This document shows positions 1-12,984 of a stretch of 64,000 nucleotides of DNA, piece after piece (position 1 is the first letter of the stretch; each line of letters begins with the position of its first letter). The notes under the pieces are model-generated. The model made no database searches and was not told the origin of the DNA. It saw nothing but the letters and a program-made list of their open reading frames with translations. Source of the DNA: Cristatella mucedo (Eukaryota > Bryozoa > Phylactolaemata > Cristatellidae). The translations under genes were made by a program, and so were the position numbers. The stretch is taken from the NCBI GenBank assembly GCA_009760855.2, contig WPIO01000152.1, positions 469,501-533,500 of the forward strand, read 5' to 3'.

Positions 1-291
1 GCGCAGCGCGGCAGATGATCGCACGAGCAGCTGCTCGCGGGTGGGGCGCATCAGGCACTCACCACCCGTGGCACCGACGCCGAGCGCTTCAAGCAGCAGC
101 AGCAGCGCCGAGGCGAAGGCTGCCGATCGACGCATCGGTGACTCGCTTTGCAGCTGGCCGACGGTAGAGTCAGTTGCTGTGGGCGGCCAATGTCGGCGTT
201 CGTCCTGGTCATGAGCAGCTCGATGCTTAAGCCCACTGCCACCACCGCAACAGCAGCAGCAGCTGGTCTCGATGACGACGGTGACACCAGC
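1..291 (-). CDS. Possible exon of an unidentified gene, runs off the left edge
   Basis: A frame on the minus strand is open from a CACTGCAG acceptor (291) to the window edge, 97 codons exactly in phase. It contains KHRAAHDQDERRHWP, STVGQLQSESPMRRSA, the hydrophobic stretch FASALLLLLEALGVGATGG, and then CLMRPTREQLLVRSSAALR. G/C third positions dominate. Alternatively Met at 135-133 starts a protein with a signal-peptide-like N-terminus, with a strong donor (GTGAGT) at 62-57. I do not recognise the protein. Confidence 0.3.
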
Positions 292-464
292 CTGCAGTGT
301 GGCTCCTTATTTCGTCACAGACCTGAAGTGGCAGCAGCAGCAGTGCTAGCTGCTGATGCTGTGTGACAGCTGGCTGGCAATGGCATCGCACAAGAATTTA
401 CAGTGGCATCCGGATGTGCAGGGTTGACTTTGCAGCCAGCGGCATGACGCAAGCAGTGAAAGAG

Positions 465-606
465 CGAGAGAGAGAGAGAGAGAGAGAGAGACAGTGAGAG
501 AGGGAGAGAAAGCCGCTGTTAATGCATGCTGAGCAGGGAGAACGAGAGAGAGAGAGAGACGGTGAGAGAGGGAGAGAGAGCCGCTGTTAATGCATGCTGA
601 GCAGGG
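465..606. repeat. GA tract and duplicated 50-bp unit
   Basis: After (GA)13, a segment containing CCGCTGTTAATGCATGCTGA occurs twice (511-540 and 578-606), each preceded by a GA run. The period is about 67 bp. Confidence 0.8.
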
Positions 607-639
607 ATTTGCCCGCATCGCTACATAGCTGAGATAACC

Positions 640-1833
640 GAAAAGTTAAATCGACTAATGCACCGGCCGTGGAACGAAGCTCAGAATTGCATAGAAAATG
701 TGGCAAGATGAGATTGGTTCCGGAGGTGCAGCGCCAGCTAGCTGACCACACGGCCTCGTGCTGAGTACTGAAGATAGCTTTGCAGGCGGCTGCACACCAA
801 GCGCTGGACCAAATACGCTGCTACATCGCCACAAACTGCCGAAGGCGCCAGGGCCGGTGGGCAGCTCGCGAGTCGCCCAGCAATGCAGCAGCAGTTCCGG
901 ACAGCTGGCCGAACAGCTGCTGTCCACAGCTCATCAGCAAAGCAGCTCTAGTGTGCAGTGCTTCCTTCGGCAGGCCGGCATGCCAGAGAAACAGACCCAC
1001 CCAGCTCGAACGCGTGTACAACACGCAGACACAAGCCCTCAAGCATTCAATGGCTTTGTGAGTGCTCGAACCCAATCCTAGGCCGGAAGCCGGCTCGATT
1101 TGGCCGGGTGTCGTGTTGCCTTCGTGCGGCGACCACTTTGGTACCAGCTGCGGCAGCCACTTCTTCAGCACCGCCGGCCTCGGCTTGCCTTTCAAAGCCC
1201 GACTCTTTGTCCATCGCGTGATTGAACTCGTTGCCCGTGCAAGCAAGGAGCATTAGCTTTGGGAGGCGACCTGGTCTGCCTGCCCGGTGGGGGGGGGGGC
1301 CTCTTTCCAGCACAGGATGAAACCCCAACAAGCAGCTGTGCCTCTACGAACCGGCGATGCCTGTATCAGAGAGAGCCAGAAATGGCCTGATACTGGAACT
1401 GCCGGATCGAGCACGGTAGCTGGCAACCGTCGGCAGGCTCGTGGCAAGGCAGCTCCCTAACGCTGGCCCTCGGCCGTCATCGATGGGACCGCGGCCATCG
1501 TCTCTGATACAGCCATCTCGTTCGACGACGACGACGATGCCCTGGGTAAAGTGGCAGACCACAAGATCGCGAAGCATGCGGGTCTTGCGAACGACCTTCT
1601 GGCGAAGGGACGGAGAACGGCAGCCTCAGCCTCGCTGCCTGCCATTCTTGGTGGGCAGGCTAAATAGCCAGGAAACTAGCCTGGAAACTGGCCTTGCTGC
1701 CTCACGGTGCTCGTGGCTATTGCTCTGCGATTATGGAGTGATCATGGAGGTGCAGCAGCGCTGAAGAAATTGCCTGCCAGATAAGGCGACCGTATCGACA
1801 TTCGGTCAGCCACCGGGAAGAAGCTCCCAACAC
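640..1833. other. Unresolved sequence with minus-strand coding-like stretches
   Basis: Open minus-strand stretches with high G/C third positions occur at 1060-1260 (CTGNEFNHAMDKESGFERQA in one frame, KPRPAVLKKWLPQLVPKW in another) and 825-975 (EALHTRAALLMSCGQQLFGQ). The frames compete and no exon chain could be fixed. A G11 run lies at 1288-1299. Confidence 0.3.
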
Positions 1834-1909
1834 CTGCGACTTTGAAAATATGCTGTGCAATCGTGATGGAAATGCGCATTTCCTCGCCATACTGGACTTC
1901 CACCAGCTC
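1834..1909 (-). CDS. Possible small exon, unidentified
   Basis: After an ACTTTGCAAG acceptor the frame reads LVEVQYGEEMRISITIAQHI, then FKVA, ending at a CGCAG|GTGTTG donor. The composition is protein-like, but there is no family match and a stop lies just upstream in the same frame. Confidence 0.25.
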
Positions 1910-2133
1910 TTGCAAAGTCGGCCTGGGCCTCCTGGGTTACCTCACCTGCTGGCAGAGGCCCCTTAGCTAGACGGTGGCCCCTCGAGACGAAAGCAGTGGC
2001 TGCAGCTGCAATTGCACGGCACAAGTTTGTATCGAAAGCTCGACCAACTCTCTCCTCCGATCGCTATGCTAGTCGACGACCCTGGCCAATTGCCTTAGGC
2101 AATTTTTCGAGCTAGAGAGATGGTCATAAAAAG

Positions 2134-2134
<1 letters not shown>

Positions 2135-2181
<47 letters not shown>

Positions 2182-2190
2182 AAGAGAGAG
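2135..2190. repeat. (GT)n(GA)n compound microsatellite
   Basis: About 17 GT repeats pass directly into a GA run. Confidence 0.95.
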
Positions 2191-2389
2191 ATAGCTTTAC
2201 GGTATACCACTTTGTGTCAGTTCCAACAAGTGCGTTGCACTGGGCAACCAAGACGACGGCTCGGCAAAAGAGGAGCCGCCCACTTAGTCCGGTGCCTTGC
2301 ACTATGCTGACCAACTAAGCGCTTAACGATGATTTGTTGGACTTGAATTGGCGGTCGTGTATAAAACTTGGCTGGGCGTGTGCTTAGGC

Positions 2390-4770
2390 AGGGCTACCGG
2401 TTGAAAGCCGCGAAATGATGATAAACACGTTTGACAGCACAACTAGAAAGGGTGCCAATTCGCCCACGGCAACTGGTAATTAGCCGCACGCGGTGAACGA
2501 AAGCGCCGAGCCAGCCTACACCGCGACGACTCGCTTCGACGTGCGACGGTTTCGAATGCGAGTGCGGCCAGCGACGACGACGGCGGCGGCGGCGGCGGCC
2601 GGGCGTGAAGGGCAACAGAAGCGGTGGCGGCTGCTGTGAGGGCGATTACCGCCAGTCGGTGGGACTTTCGAATTGATTGCTGCCTGACCTGGGGACATGC
2701 AGGCGTAAATCAATACAGAAACCGCAAATAAAGTCCGGATCGTGTATTGTATGCCTGTTGTCTTGTCAAATAGTTATTTAAGGCGGCCGTACGACGCTGC
2801 GCAGGAGAGCTCTCGCCGCCGCCGCGTACGTCCGAGCAGGGCCGCAATCATTGCACTGCGAAACTCTACCTCGGCATACCGCGGCCGAGTCAATATTGAC
2901 TACATGTAGTACAGCGGCGAGCGTTTTAAGCCAGCGACGTCGCACCACTCCCTGCCCACGGCCATGGGTGCGGGCATTTCAGCGGACGGGGTGCGGGCCG
3001 CGCGCCGTCGGCCCACGCGCCCGCTTCGCCCAGCGAACGCCGGTCGGCGACACCGGCGGTCGCCATTGTCCGAGAGCCGGCGGCGGCGCTCGGCCGCGCG
3101 CACGACCCGGGGATTCGCGACGCGTCGGCTGCGGCCGCCGCCGCGATTGGGCGACGGAAGCATGCTAGCTACCGGCTGGCAGGCAGGCAGGCGAGCAGGC
3201 TGGCGGTCACCACGCCGACTCGGCGCCCGTCCGTCCGCCCGCCCGCCGGTCGTAGGCACGCCCGCTGGTCAGCGGCGTGTCCAGCTCCTGCCGTCGCCGC
3301 CGCTTCTGGCCGCAGCGGACGACGGCTGCGGCAGCAACGGTCGCGCTATCGGGCAAACTTCATCGCAGCGAACGGCCGGAGACGGCGCTGCGGCAGCACG
3401 AGCTGAGCCGCCGTCGGCGAGACGCGAGGCAGAAGACCGTCTAGAGGAAGTCGGAGGCGCGGCGTCGCGCAGCCGATGCAGCGGCAGCTATGCTAGCGCC
3501 GCCGTCGACCGCCGCCGCCGCCAAAGGGAGCGTCGGTCACGCGCGCGCCCGAGAGAGAGAGAGAGAGAGAGAGAGAGCGGAGAGCCGCATCGAGTTGGGC
3601 GAGCAGCAGCAGCAGGAGCGGCGGCAACGTCGTAGCGTCTGCTCAGCGCGACCGAGCGCTTACCTGGTGCGCCGGGCAGCGCACGCCGCGGACCGAGCTG
3701 CTGCAGCCGGCGGCTGCTCCGACCGCCGCCGCGTACTATCCGCTCCCGACGCTCGTCGTCGCCGCCGCCGCCCTCGGCGCTGCGCGGGGTCGTCGGTTTT
3801 GGGGTCGATCCCTGCCCGCCTCCAGGCTCCGGCGAAATGCGACGCGCTCAGGGAATTGGGACTACCCGCGATTACCGGGAATACAAATGCACGCCACCTC
3901 GCCAATACGCGTGCGGCGCCCCGTGTAGAGCCGGACGGGCATGGCGGTCAAGTTCAACGGAGGCACATAGGGGTGGCAGGTTGGGAATGGTCTGGTCTAT
4001 TATGGATTCGTGGCGAAGGCCCTCCCATCAGCGACGCCTCCTCCTCCAGCGCCGCTGCCGGTGGCGGTGGCGGTAGCATTTAATTCAATTGCAATCGTTT
4101 TAGAGTCCCGTCGGTCTGCTTATCGACGCAGGTGTTCTACACTGCTGCAGCAACTTTTCGCGACGCCGGTCGAGGATTCGTGGGTGTGCGCGGACGCACA
4201 GGCGCGAGCGCTTACCTAGGCGACTGCTTGGCATTGTTTCGCCGCGTTCGAGAGAATGAATGAGTGAGGGACAATGCCAACTCCTGTTGCTGCCGCCGCC
4301 GCTGCTGCTACAAGCGGCCTCTTGTCGGTTGCGGTCGAGCGAGTTAAGTCCGCCTCCCTCAATACATTAAACGCCCGCGTCGAGCTTCGCCAAACTTCGA
4401 GCATTGTGACCAACAGAAGGCGTGAACCCGCCCGTAGACTGCAACGGCTGGCTCCGTGGGCGGCCGTTGTTAAAAATGCAGACGCGCCTAGGTGCGGTCA
4501 TGGGATCTCCTGGTCCGGCCGAGAAGGCGGCACACGAATCGCCGCTGCGCGGCTGGCCCTTCTAATTCCCGACGCTCTACACTGTGTTTGCCCCGTGAGG
4601 ACGGGCCGCCGAACAGACCGGCACTCGCCTTCTCCACCACCGACGCGCGCGCGAGCGGTAGGCGAAGCCGTGCCGTGCCGCAACGCAGCGCTCGAGTCGC
4701 TCTCACTGCTGATGGACCGCCGCGAGCCTCCATCGCTCGCGCCTACCTACTCGCCATCTGTAAGGTGCCT
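2390..4770. other. CpG-rich island without a recognised gene
   Basis: About 2.4 kb dense in CGN triplets on both strands, with a GA run at 3551-3576 and Arg-rich shadow frames only. No start, splice chain or family motif could be supported. It may be a promoter or 5' UTR region. Confidence 0.5.
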
Positions 4771-4838
4771 AAAAAGAGATTGAGTTTTTCTGAGGGTGCT
4801 ATATCAAACTTATTGTTATCATTATCTGCCTCGGTTTT
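4771..4838 (+). mobile_element. LINE-F1 extreme 3' end
   Basis: Only the terminal hairpin and AT-rich tail remain: AAGGTGCC...GGGTGCTATATCAA, then TTATTGTTATCATTATC. It lies directly before the long CT tract. Confidence 0.6.
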
Positions 4839-4879
4839 GAAATATTCATTTTTTCAAGAATCCGGAAGTGCTCTGACGC

Positions 4880-5455
<576 letters not shown>

Positions 5456-6162
5456 TAACGAAAAGATTTTTAAAGTAGACTTCGCTGCTGCGACAGGATC
5501 ACAGCACTGAGATAAACGATACGCTCTACGAGGCAGGCAGTGTAAAGTAGCCAATAAGTACAGCCATATCAGGTATAAGCGTAACCATGCTTAAGCGCCA
5601 GCCCAACCCACGCCCGGCCTGACACGATAGTTCACTTTTTGCTTAATCCTAAAGTAGATTCTTACCACCAAGGGGCCTAAATCCTTTTTCAACCAAACGA
5701 GCACCAGAGGCTAAGACTAATTATTTTGTCGTCTCATTATTTCTTCGCGTGTGGATACTTTAGGAGTTGTTCATAAAGATGGCAAATTTGTTTAATGTTA
5801 ATGCTTATTAATGTTGATTGAGCTATTGAAAGTTTGGCAGCGCCGGCAGCCCGGACGTACGGCCAGCCACGCTTCCAGAGATATCGGGGCTTCACAGAGT
5901 TGAAGGGCACCTGTGTTCTTTAACCACGCTTGCTTGCACACCCGCATTTCTGAATTGTGTAGAGTCGCGAGGAGGGAAGTTCAAGAGTAATCGTAGAGCC
6001 AAGCCCGCTCGTGTGGAGTAGGCATAACTAGCCGCGGTTCCCGCTCAAGGGCAAATTCTCTTTTTTGACACATTCGGATGGCCTTCGGTGTCATGCATTT
6101 TGAAACATGCAGTTTTACTTGCATCGGACGCTAAGGGGCTCACATTATGTTGTGTAGATATG

Positions 6163-6183
6163 CATATATATATATATATATAT

Positions 6184-6226
<43 letters not shown>
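6163..6226. repeat. (TA)n(TTTA)n microsatellite
   Basis: A short TA run passes into about 12 TTTA units. Confidence 0.95.
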
Positions 6227-6473
6227 GCCAATCACGGAATGCCACGCAAGCTGCGGCGAACCGTTCTTCGGACGCTCCACGTTTGCGTTCTCCTGCGCCA
6301 GTCGAGCTGGGTACCGAGCGCAGCGAGCGTAAAGGCTGCTGCAGTTTGGCATAGAATATTTAATTGTAAGCATGCACATTCATTCGTAAAGTACGTGGGG
6401 ATTCGTCTCTAGCACGTAAGCGGACTTGTAAAGCCGGTGCTTTGAAGCCGTGCTTTGAGCGTCGATCAAAAAA

Positions 6474-6560
6474 GTGGCTTCGATAGCTCAATCGGTAAAG
6501 CAACAGCCGCGGGGTGGGGGGGGGGCTAATGACCCAGAGACCAAAAGATCGTTCCGCACT
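6474..6560 (+). mobile_element. Possible tRNA-like SINE head
   Basis: TTCGATAGCTCAATCGGTAA closely follows a tRNA A-box arm. The B box is not convincing, and a G10 run interrupts the unit. It may be a decayed SINE or tRNA fragment. Confidence 0.3.
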
Positions 6561-7224
6561 CCTGGCGAAATTATTTGCTACGCTCAGTTCCAGGGCAAAC
6601 GGCTTCGAGTCGGTATTTTGAAAATATTGTTGTTACGTTATCGTCGAACAAGATTATTTGAACCGGTACTATATATAAGGTCTACTTGCTACCATTGTTT
6701 CTCTCTTGCAGCAATCGAAGCTACGACAATTGTTACACTCGGGGCATAGAGAGCAGGTAGTTTTCAAAAGTGCCTGCAAGTGACGGCGCTCGGTTTGAAT
6801 TAGAAATGGAGTCATGACTAGTGAAATAAAAGGAGTGGTCGAGTGAGCAAACTTATAAAGGGTCTGCCAGTGTCTGTACCCTGTCTAGTACTAGTGAGTG
6901 AAATAGAGATGACAGTGAATGAAAGCGTGCTCCTTGTGGTCGAAGAAAGAGCTTTGCATGGCGGGTGTTGTTATTAAAAACTGGCTCGAGGGCTGCCGCT
7001 GGACGAATCAAATGTACGGTTTGATACCAGGTCTTGTCGACGCATGTTTAGTTAAAAGTGACACCATCATCTTTGGGTTTGACATTTAGCAATTCGGGTT
7101 CGACATTTAGATCCTGGCTGGAGGCCTAAGTAGTTACGGTGGAAATTCACACCAATAATTGCTGAATTTTGGATAGGTAGAATGCCGTTTTAGATAATTA
7201 GATAGGTAGATTGTAGCTAGGTTT

Positions 7225-9364
7225 ACTAAGTGCAAGCTTGAGAAAGCCTATCAAAGATCAGGATTGGCCGTCCATCGTCAGGCATACGAAGACTACTGTA
7301 GATCATTCCAGTCGATCCTAGCAGATGCCAAATCTAGCTTCTACAAAATATTGTTGAATCACAGATGCACAATCAAAAAATGTTTATGTCTACAATCAAC
7401 CATATCCTTAACCACTCCCAGATTAGCTCCTTACCAAGCGATCATCGTGGTGACCTAGCCGATCGCTTCTCTAGCTTCTTTGTCAGTAAGATAAACAAGA
7501 TCAGAGAGTTCATCCCTAGGGTTTCGGCTTTCCCTATGGACTCACGTTCTTCATTATCACGTCAACGCAGGACTCATGTCCATTGATTACGCGAACGACC
7601 TCGATATCTACATTCAAGGAGGCCACGAGTGACATTATCCTGAAATGTATCTCCCATCAAAGAAGACTACTAGTGCTCTAGACCCTATTCCCACTGTCCT
7701 ACTTCTACAATGTTTAGAAATGCTGCTGCCATGCATAAGTAACATAATAAATATGTCCTTAGCCTCAGGCCAGGTCCCTGTACTTTTGAAATAGGTTTTA
7801 GTCAGGCGTCTAATAAAGAAAGCAATGCTAGACCAAGAGAACTTGAGAGCAGCTTCCGTTCAGTCTCCCTTCCCCCGTTCCTATCAAAGACAATGGAATG
7901 AGTTGTGGCAGACCAACTTAACTCTTATATTGAGACCTCAAACCAAGCAAGTAAGTTCCAGCCTGACTTTAAGGCTAATCACTCTACAGAGTCAGCATTG
8001 CTTCGGGTGTACCTTCTCATGAATGCAGACTTTGAAAAAGTCTCTCTGTTAGTCCTGTTTAATCTTTCGGCAGCTTTTGGTTCTAGCGATCATAAAGTCC
8101 TTCTTGAGCATCTTGAATCTCGCCTGAGAATCGCAGGCACTGCATTGCAACCGTTCAGGAATACATTCGGTTATATTATATTATTTTTTCAGGTATGCAT
8201 ATCAGTGGGAGACTCCAGAGTATTGTTGCGAATGAACAATGATTATCCGAGGAAGTTCTGAAATATGGGGTACCTCAGGGCTCTGAGATTGGTCCCGTTC
8301 TTATCCCTGTTTATACTCTTCCTCTAGGCAATGTGATTGCCGGGCACAATATAGGCTTTTACTTCAATGCAGATGAAACTCAGTTGTTCCTTTGCTTTGA
8401 TCCCTCCCAGCCCTCAGGCACGTCGAATTCTCTCAACTCCCTCGTTGCATGTATTGATAACATCCGCACATGGATGGCAGCAAACTTTCTTAAATTGAAT
8501 GACGACAAAACCAACTTATTAGTAATGGAAAAACGAAGTGTGATTCAGAAATTGGAAAACCTGACACTCAAAATCGGTTCCGCCAGCACATTTCCTGTTA
8601 AACCTGCACGTAGTATAGGTGTCATGTTCCAAAGTGACCTTCATTAGACTGCCACATCAGCTCCACAATCAAGTCTGCCTACTTTCAGCTACATAAGTTT
8701 GCTAAAACTCGGGCTTGTTTAGACAGGGATACAACATCTAAGTTGGCCCATGCATTTGTGACATCCCGTCTTGACTTCTGTAACCCACTGCTTGCTGGCC
8801 TATCGGCATGTGCAATCAGGCGCTTACAGTTGGTGCAGAACACTGCAGCTAAGTTCATTTGTCTTGACCGTCGAAATTGCCACATCACACCACTTCTCAC
8901 CGACCTGCACTGGCTCTTAATCAATCACCTCATCGACTTCAAAGTTTTTTCACTTAATTTTAGGTCTCTTCCTTCTGTTGCTCCAGTCTACCTATCAGAA
9001 AATCGTACAACTTGCTTTTCTGACTCAAATCGTTTAGCCATATCTCGTAGGAACCTCAAAACCGTTGGAGACCGTGCCTTTGGTTTCTATGCTTCCAAAG
9101 CGTGGAGCTCACTACCGACGCACGTTACGTCCCCTGACATGACATCATTTAAAAAGAAGCTTAAAACGCACCTGTTTATAACAGCGTTTTGTGGATCTTT
9201 GTGATTCGTCCGTCGTGTGCATGTACCTGCTTGCACTATGTCTGCTGCTTTCGGATGTTACCATCAAACATTTGGTAATCCTTTCTATGCAGCCTCTGTA
9301 AAATGCCTCGCGAAAGGTTCAGCTCTCTGAGTGAACTATACAAACATATTATTATTATTATTAT
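7225..9364 (+). mobile_element. LINE-F1 (CR1/L2-type), longest copy, degenerate
   Basis: A 5'-truncated non-LTR retrotransposon of about 2.1 kb. In order it has the endonuclease-RT linker (RSGLAVHRQAYEDYC near 7256); a reverse transcriptase block with NLSAAFGSSDHKVLLEHL near 8065; NADETQLFLCF near 8363; WMAANFLKLNDDKTNLLV near 8470; and the C-terminal HAFVTSRLDFCNPLL to SFKKKLKTHLF block (8748-9180). The 3' UTR and an (ATT)n tail end at 9364. Catalytic residues are lost: motif A reads NLSAAFG where active copies have DLSAAFD, and the YADD box reads NADE. Frameshifts separate the segments. It is a dead copy. Confidence 0.85.
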
Positions 9365-11892
9365 TTTCACAGAATCCGGCTTGTCCGTGGTAACAGAACC
9401 GTTGAGATTCTCTCGGCAGAGTTTATCGCAGAGCTCGGTCGAATGCCTTATGGACAGCAATCATTCAATCTCAATTATAAGCCTCAAGATTGTGCAACTG
9501 CTTTCTTGCAGATCTGTATTGATGACGAAATTTAATAAACCTTCATAATCATACGCTGGTTTAACAATGTCAAAGTGTTTGCTTCTTAAGTGCGCCTAAA
9601 GTTGTATGCGTATGCACAGCTACATTCGGTAGGAGCAAGTCGCCGCTAGTGTCTAGGGTCAGAGCCTCGAGCAGCGGACTTTCTTGCAATGATTTCTCTC
9701 TCTTTCTGGCGCCGGCAGGACGGCAGGACCGGTCTACTCTTTGTCAGCATTATACGAAAACGTCCTCTGGAGCCGGCGCCACTTTCTACTCATCTGAAGC
9801 CAGGAGACGGTTTCGCCTCTAAGTTGACCGCTCTTCTCGGCCTATATCTGTCATCCACTAGGCCCCTGTTTTGCACTGTTTCGATTTATTCGCTGGATGA
9901 TGGTTTTTTTGGTAAGCTCGGCGAGACTAGCAACGGACGGCGAGACTAGCGACGAAGAATGGCAATGTATACTCGTAGCAATCGTTGTAGTGTCCAATAG
10001 GAGCGGATCTGCGATGTTCGCTGCTTCGATCGATCGCCGATTCGATTGGTTATTCGAAACGCCGCTTCCGCTGTGGGTGCCTGTAGGACGCACTGCCCAT
10101 TTCACTGTCCATTCGCAGGGAGGGGGTGGGAGCGGAGGACCGGAAGAAGCGTGGACATACAATCTGTCCACCTCATTGCCGCGGGCTACCGATCGTTAAT
10201 GCTTGCTCGTGGGACACGAACTTCTAGCACTTGCTTATTGTCCGCAACTGCCGTTAGAAAGTCTTGCGCCTGAAACTGATTCTTTAGCCTAGGCGTCTGA
10301 AACTGGTTCTTAAAGAAAGTCCCTAGCCGACGAGTTTAGGATTAAGGAACGCAACTCGCAGTATGGTCCATGCCATCAGAACGGCTTCCGATTGGCTGGT
10401 GGGCGGACCGCCGATGAGTTCGAACTCGTTGATGCCACCTCCGCTCGAGTACAACTTCGATGTCACTTCAACATCTGATGTGGTGCTAAACAGGCTTATT
10501 CTCCGATTACTAATAGCTTCAATGCCAGAGTACAATCTCGCAGCTTCGTTGCGGTTGGGCTCAGCGTCAGCCACTACCTTCCATCCTGCCACTGCAGCAT
10601 GGCAAGCACTTGTTCATGTATTTTCTTTACTTCTCGCAAAGTAACAGCGATTTAACCTACGCTCATGCCACGCAGTTTCAACTTTAGATAAATTATCCAC
10701 CAAGATTGTGTCCGAGATTAGAATATCCACATAAACTGGCTCACAATTTCACATCCGCATGTTCTACGCTCATGCCACACAGTTTCAACTTTAGATAAAT
10801 TATCCACCAAGATTGTGTCCGAGATTAGAATATCCACATAAACTGGCTCACAATTCCACATCCGCATGTTTAACCTATTAGTGTTCGCCCGGTAGTTCTT
10901 AGCAGTTGCATCCATAGCAGTGGGTGTATTTTTGCCAGTCAGGAGTAAAAAGTGCTAACGTTCGTGCGTCTTGGCCATATGGGTAAGGTGCTCGTAAACG
11001 CAATTTGCGACTCAGGCCTTAGAATCAAGTCCTGCACAAGGCAATACTTCATTGCCTCCTACCTGCGAGTTGATCGCCACTAAGGCTGTTCTGCCACCTT
11101 CAAAATGAGGCGACTAGATCAGAAGACTTTTTACTTGTTGCTTCTGGGTTTTAACCCAGAGGTAAAGTGCTCGAATTTCACGAACCAGATTGTGGCTCTG
11201 AGCTGTGCGGTAGATAATCTTGTCTGAGGCCATTTCAAGCGGGGTTATAGCTGATGAAGCGCTTCTATCACTATATACATGATGATGCCGAATCAGCCGA
11301 CCTTGACTTTTACTGCTGCATCTGAGTTCACGACCATCATACGCCAGGCTTACAATAATATTTGAAAATTGAGTAGGAAGTGCAAGTCTGAAGATGTTCC
11401 CCGAAAAACTCACGTCGGAAAACCGACTGCATGTAAGTAGCTGCTGTTGCAGTGATTTTGCGACAACTTCATGTCGCCTCCAGCTGGCGGCTGAGTTCTC
11501 CATTTTTTACAGGGAGCCCTGGAGCAAAGAAGGCGGTTTTGTCGCCTAAAAACCTGGCTCGAGTGTTGCAAAGCTGTACTAGTGCCCAAGTCGTGGTTCA
11601 AGGACACCCACGTGAAGGATATGTAAATGTTATTGAATAATTATTGTTGAACAGACTTATAGGTAAGCTAACCCTCGAAAACAAGGTAAAATGACTCAAA
11701 TAGACCTTTGCTACGTCATAGAAGTAAAGGACTATTCAGTCTTAAACGCCGAAATTACAAAGTTTCTATTGACGAGCCTCCAAAGCGAGTTTAACTTAAA
11801 TAAGTGGGGGTCCATTGCAGTCTTACAATCATCCTTGATCCCGCGGCGTCTCTCGAAAAATAAGTCTACTGCTAAAAAGTGTTAGCTGGTTT
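9365..11892. other. No gene recognised
   Basis: It holds the 107-bp tandem pair. The 10323-10644 stretch is open on both strands (about 90 codons each), with no recognisable domain. Confidence 0.45.
10657..10870. repeat. Tandem duplication of a 107-bp unit
   Basis: Two copies start at 10657 and 10764 (CTACGCTCATGCCAC...). They differ at about two or three positions, so the duplication is recent. There is no third copy. Confidence 0.9.
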
Positions 11893-12035
11893 AACAGCCT
11901 CATTTTTATAGCGAAATAAGAGCCGTAGCAGCTGTCACCACCACTAGAAGTTGGCGATAAAGGATTGAACTGTGCTACATTCGAACCCGCGACCTCGGTC
12001 GTGAAGAGCGAGCACCCTATCTCCTGGGCAATCAC
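11893..12035 (-). mobile_element. SINE-A copy, reverse, diverged
   Basis: The minus strand has CGACCGAGGTCGCGGGTTCG (B box), CGCCAACTTCTAGTGGTGGT and TATAAAAATGAGGCTGTTAA. A-box similarity is weak. Confidence 0.65.
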
Positions 12036-12477
12036 TGTTGGCCATTTACGCCGGTAAGATCTGCGGTCGGGTGACGGGAACCCCAGCCGAGCTCCATCAT
12101 AACTTTTTTCTAAATCAATAGAGCGGTCTGTAGAGCTGCCTTTTTCGTGCGAGACGCACCTCCAAACTCGAAGCAGGCTTCTTACGTCAGAGGCGAAGCA
12201 CACTCGGCAATGAACCTTGAAAAGGCTGACCCTGGCATAGCGAAAGATGGCTGGAAGACAATCGCAAGTGATTAGGAACGTTATAGCGGTTGCGTTGCAG
12301 CTGAAAACATCCTGCGACTGCAAGCCAATCTGAGCTGACGAGCAGAGCCTCGTCTCAGGTCGATAGCCCTACGTGTCTTAACAAAAGCGCTGGCCTGTTC
12401 TCGCTTGGTAAAACCCTGCCCACTTCAGCGAAGTTTGAAAGTTTGAGCTTACGCGAGCAGAGAGAGCCACAGATCAA
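12036..12477. other. No feature recognised
   Basis: Unique-looking sequence between a SINE-A copy and a LINE-F1 tail. Only short frames. Confidence 0.5.
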
Positions 12478-12915
12478 TAATAACAACACACTTGATAAAG
12501 CACCCTGAGAGAACTCAACCTCTTTCTAGGCGCTTTACATTTGCTGCAAAGGACTAGTAGTAGCATGCTTAATAAACGAAAAGACTAAGATGGTTAGGGG
12601 TGACATGCAAAGGGTCAGCATGCAAGTGAGGGTAGTGGCAGCATGCACCGCATTAGCACGCATAAGCACGCGAAGGACAAATCATAGGGATCCACTAAAT
12701 GCTATCATAAAGGGGATATATTTTTAATTTCTTTTTTAGTGTGGTCAAGTCAAGAGATGTTGTGACGGAATTCGGTAGTGAGTTCCAGCTTTGGGAGCAT
12801 ACGAACTAAAGGCACGGTCTCCAAAGGATTTGAGGTTTGTACGAGGTTTAGGTAAACATTTAGAATCCGAAAAGCGGGTTGCAAGCGACTGTAGTTCCCG
12901 TACCCGCAGCCGTCG
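12478..12915 (-). mobile_element. LINE-F1 3' end, reverse orientation
   Basis: Read on the minus strand this is the F1 3' UTR and tail. It has the hairpin (complement of AGGCGCTTTACATTTGCTGC at 12531-12550), the repeated GCATGCTGACC motifs, and a piece of coding sequence around 12750-12850 (the GDRAF..PKLGTHYRIPSQ region). Confidence 0.7.
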
Positions 12916-12984
12916 CTCCATCACACGCCAAGGCTAGGCGAGGCATACAGGAGAAAGAATTTAGTCCAGCTCTACGGTTTTATC

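Larger units (their letters stand above)
5456..7224. other. No gene recognised
   Basis: AT-balanced sequence with one TTTA microsatellite and a tRNA-like patch. No open frame has family similarity. Confidence 0.5.

Noticed and set aside
2964-4083. Arg/Ala-rich open frames of up to about 220 codons in the CpG island
   Set aside because: High GC removes stop codons in all frames. Competing frames on both strands and no motif.
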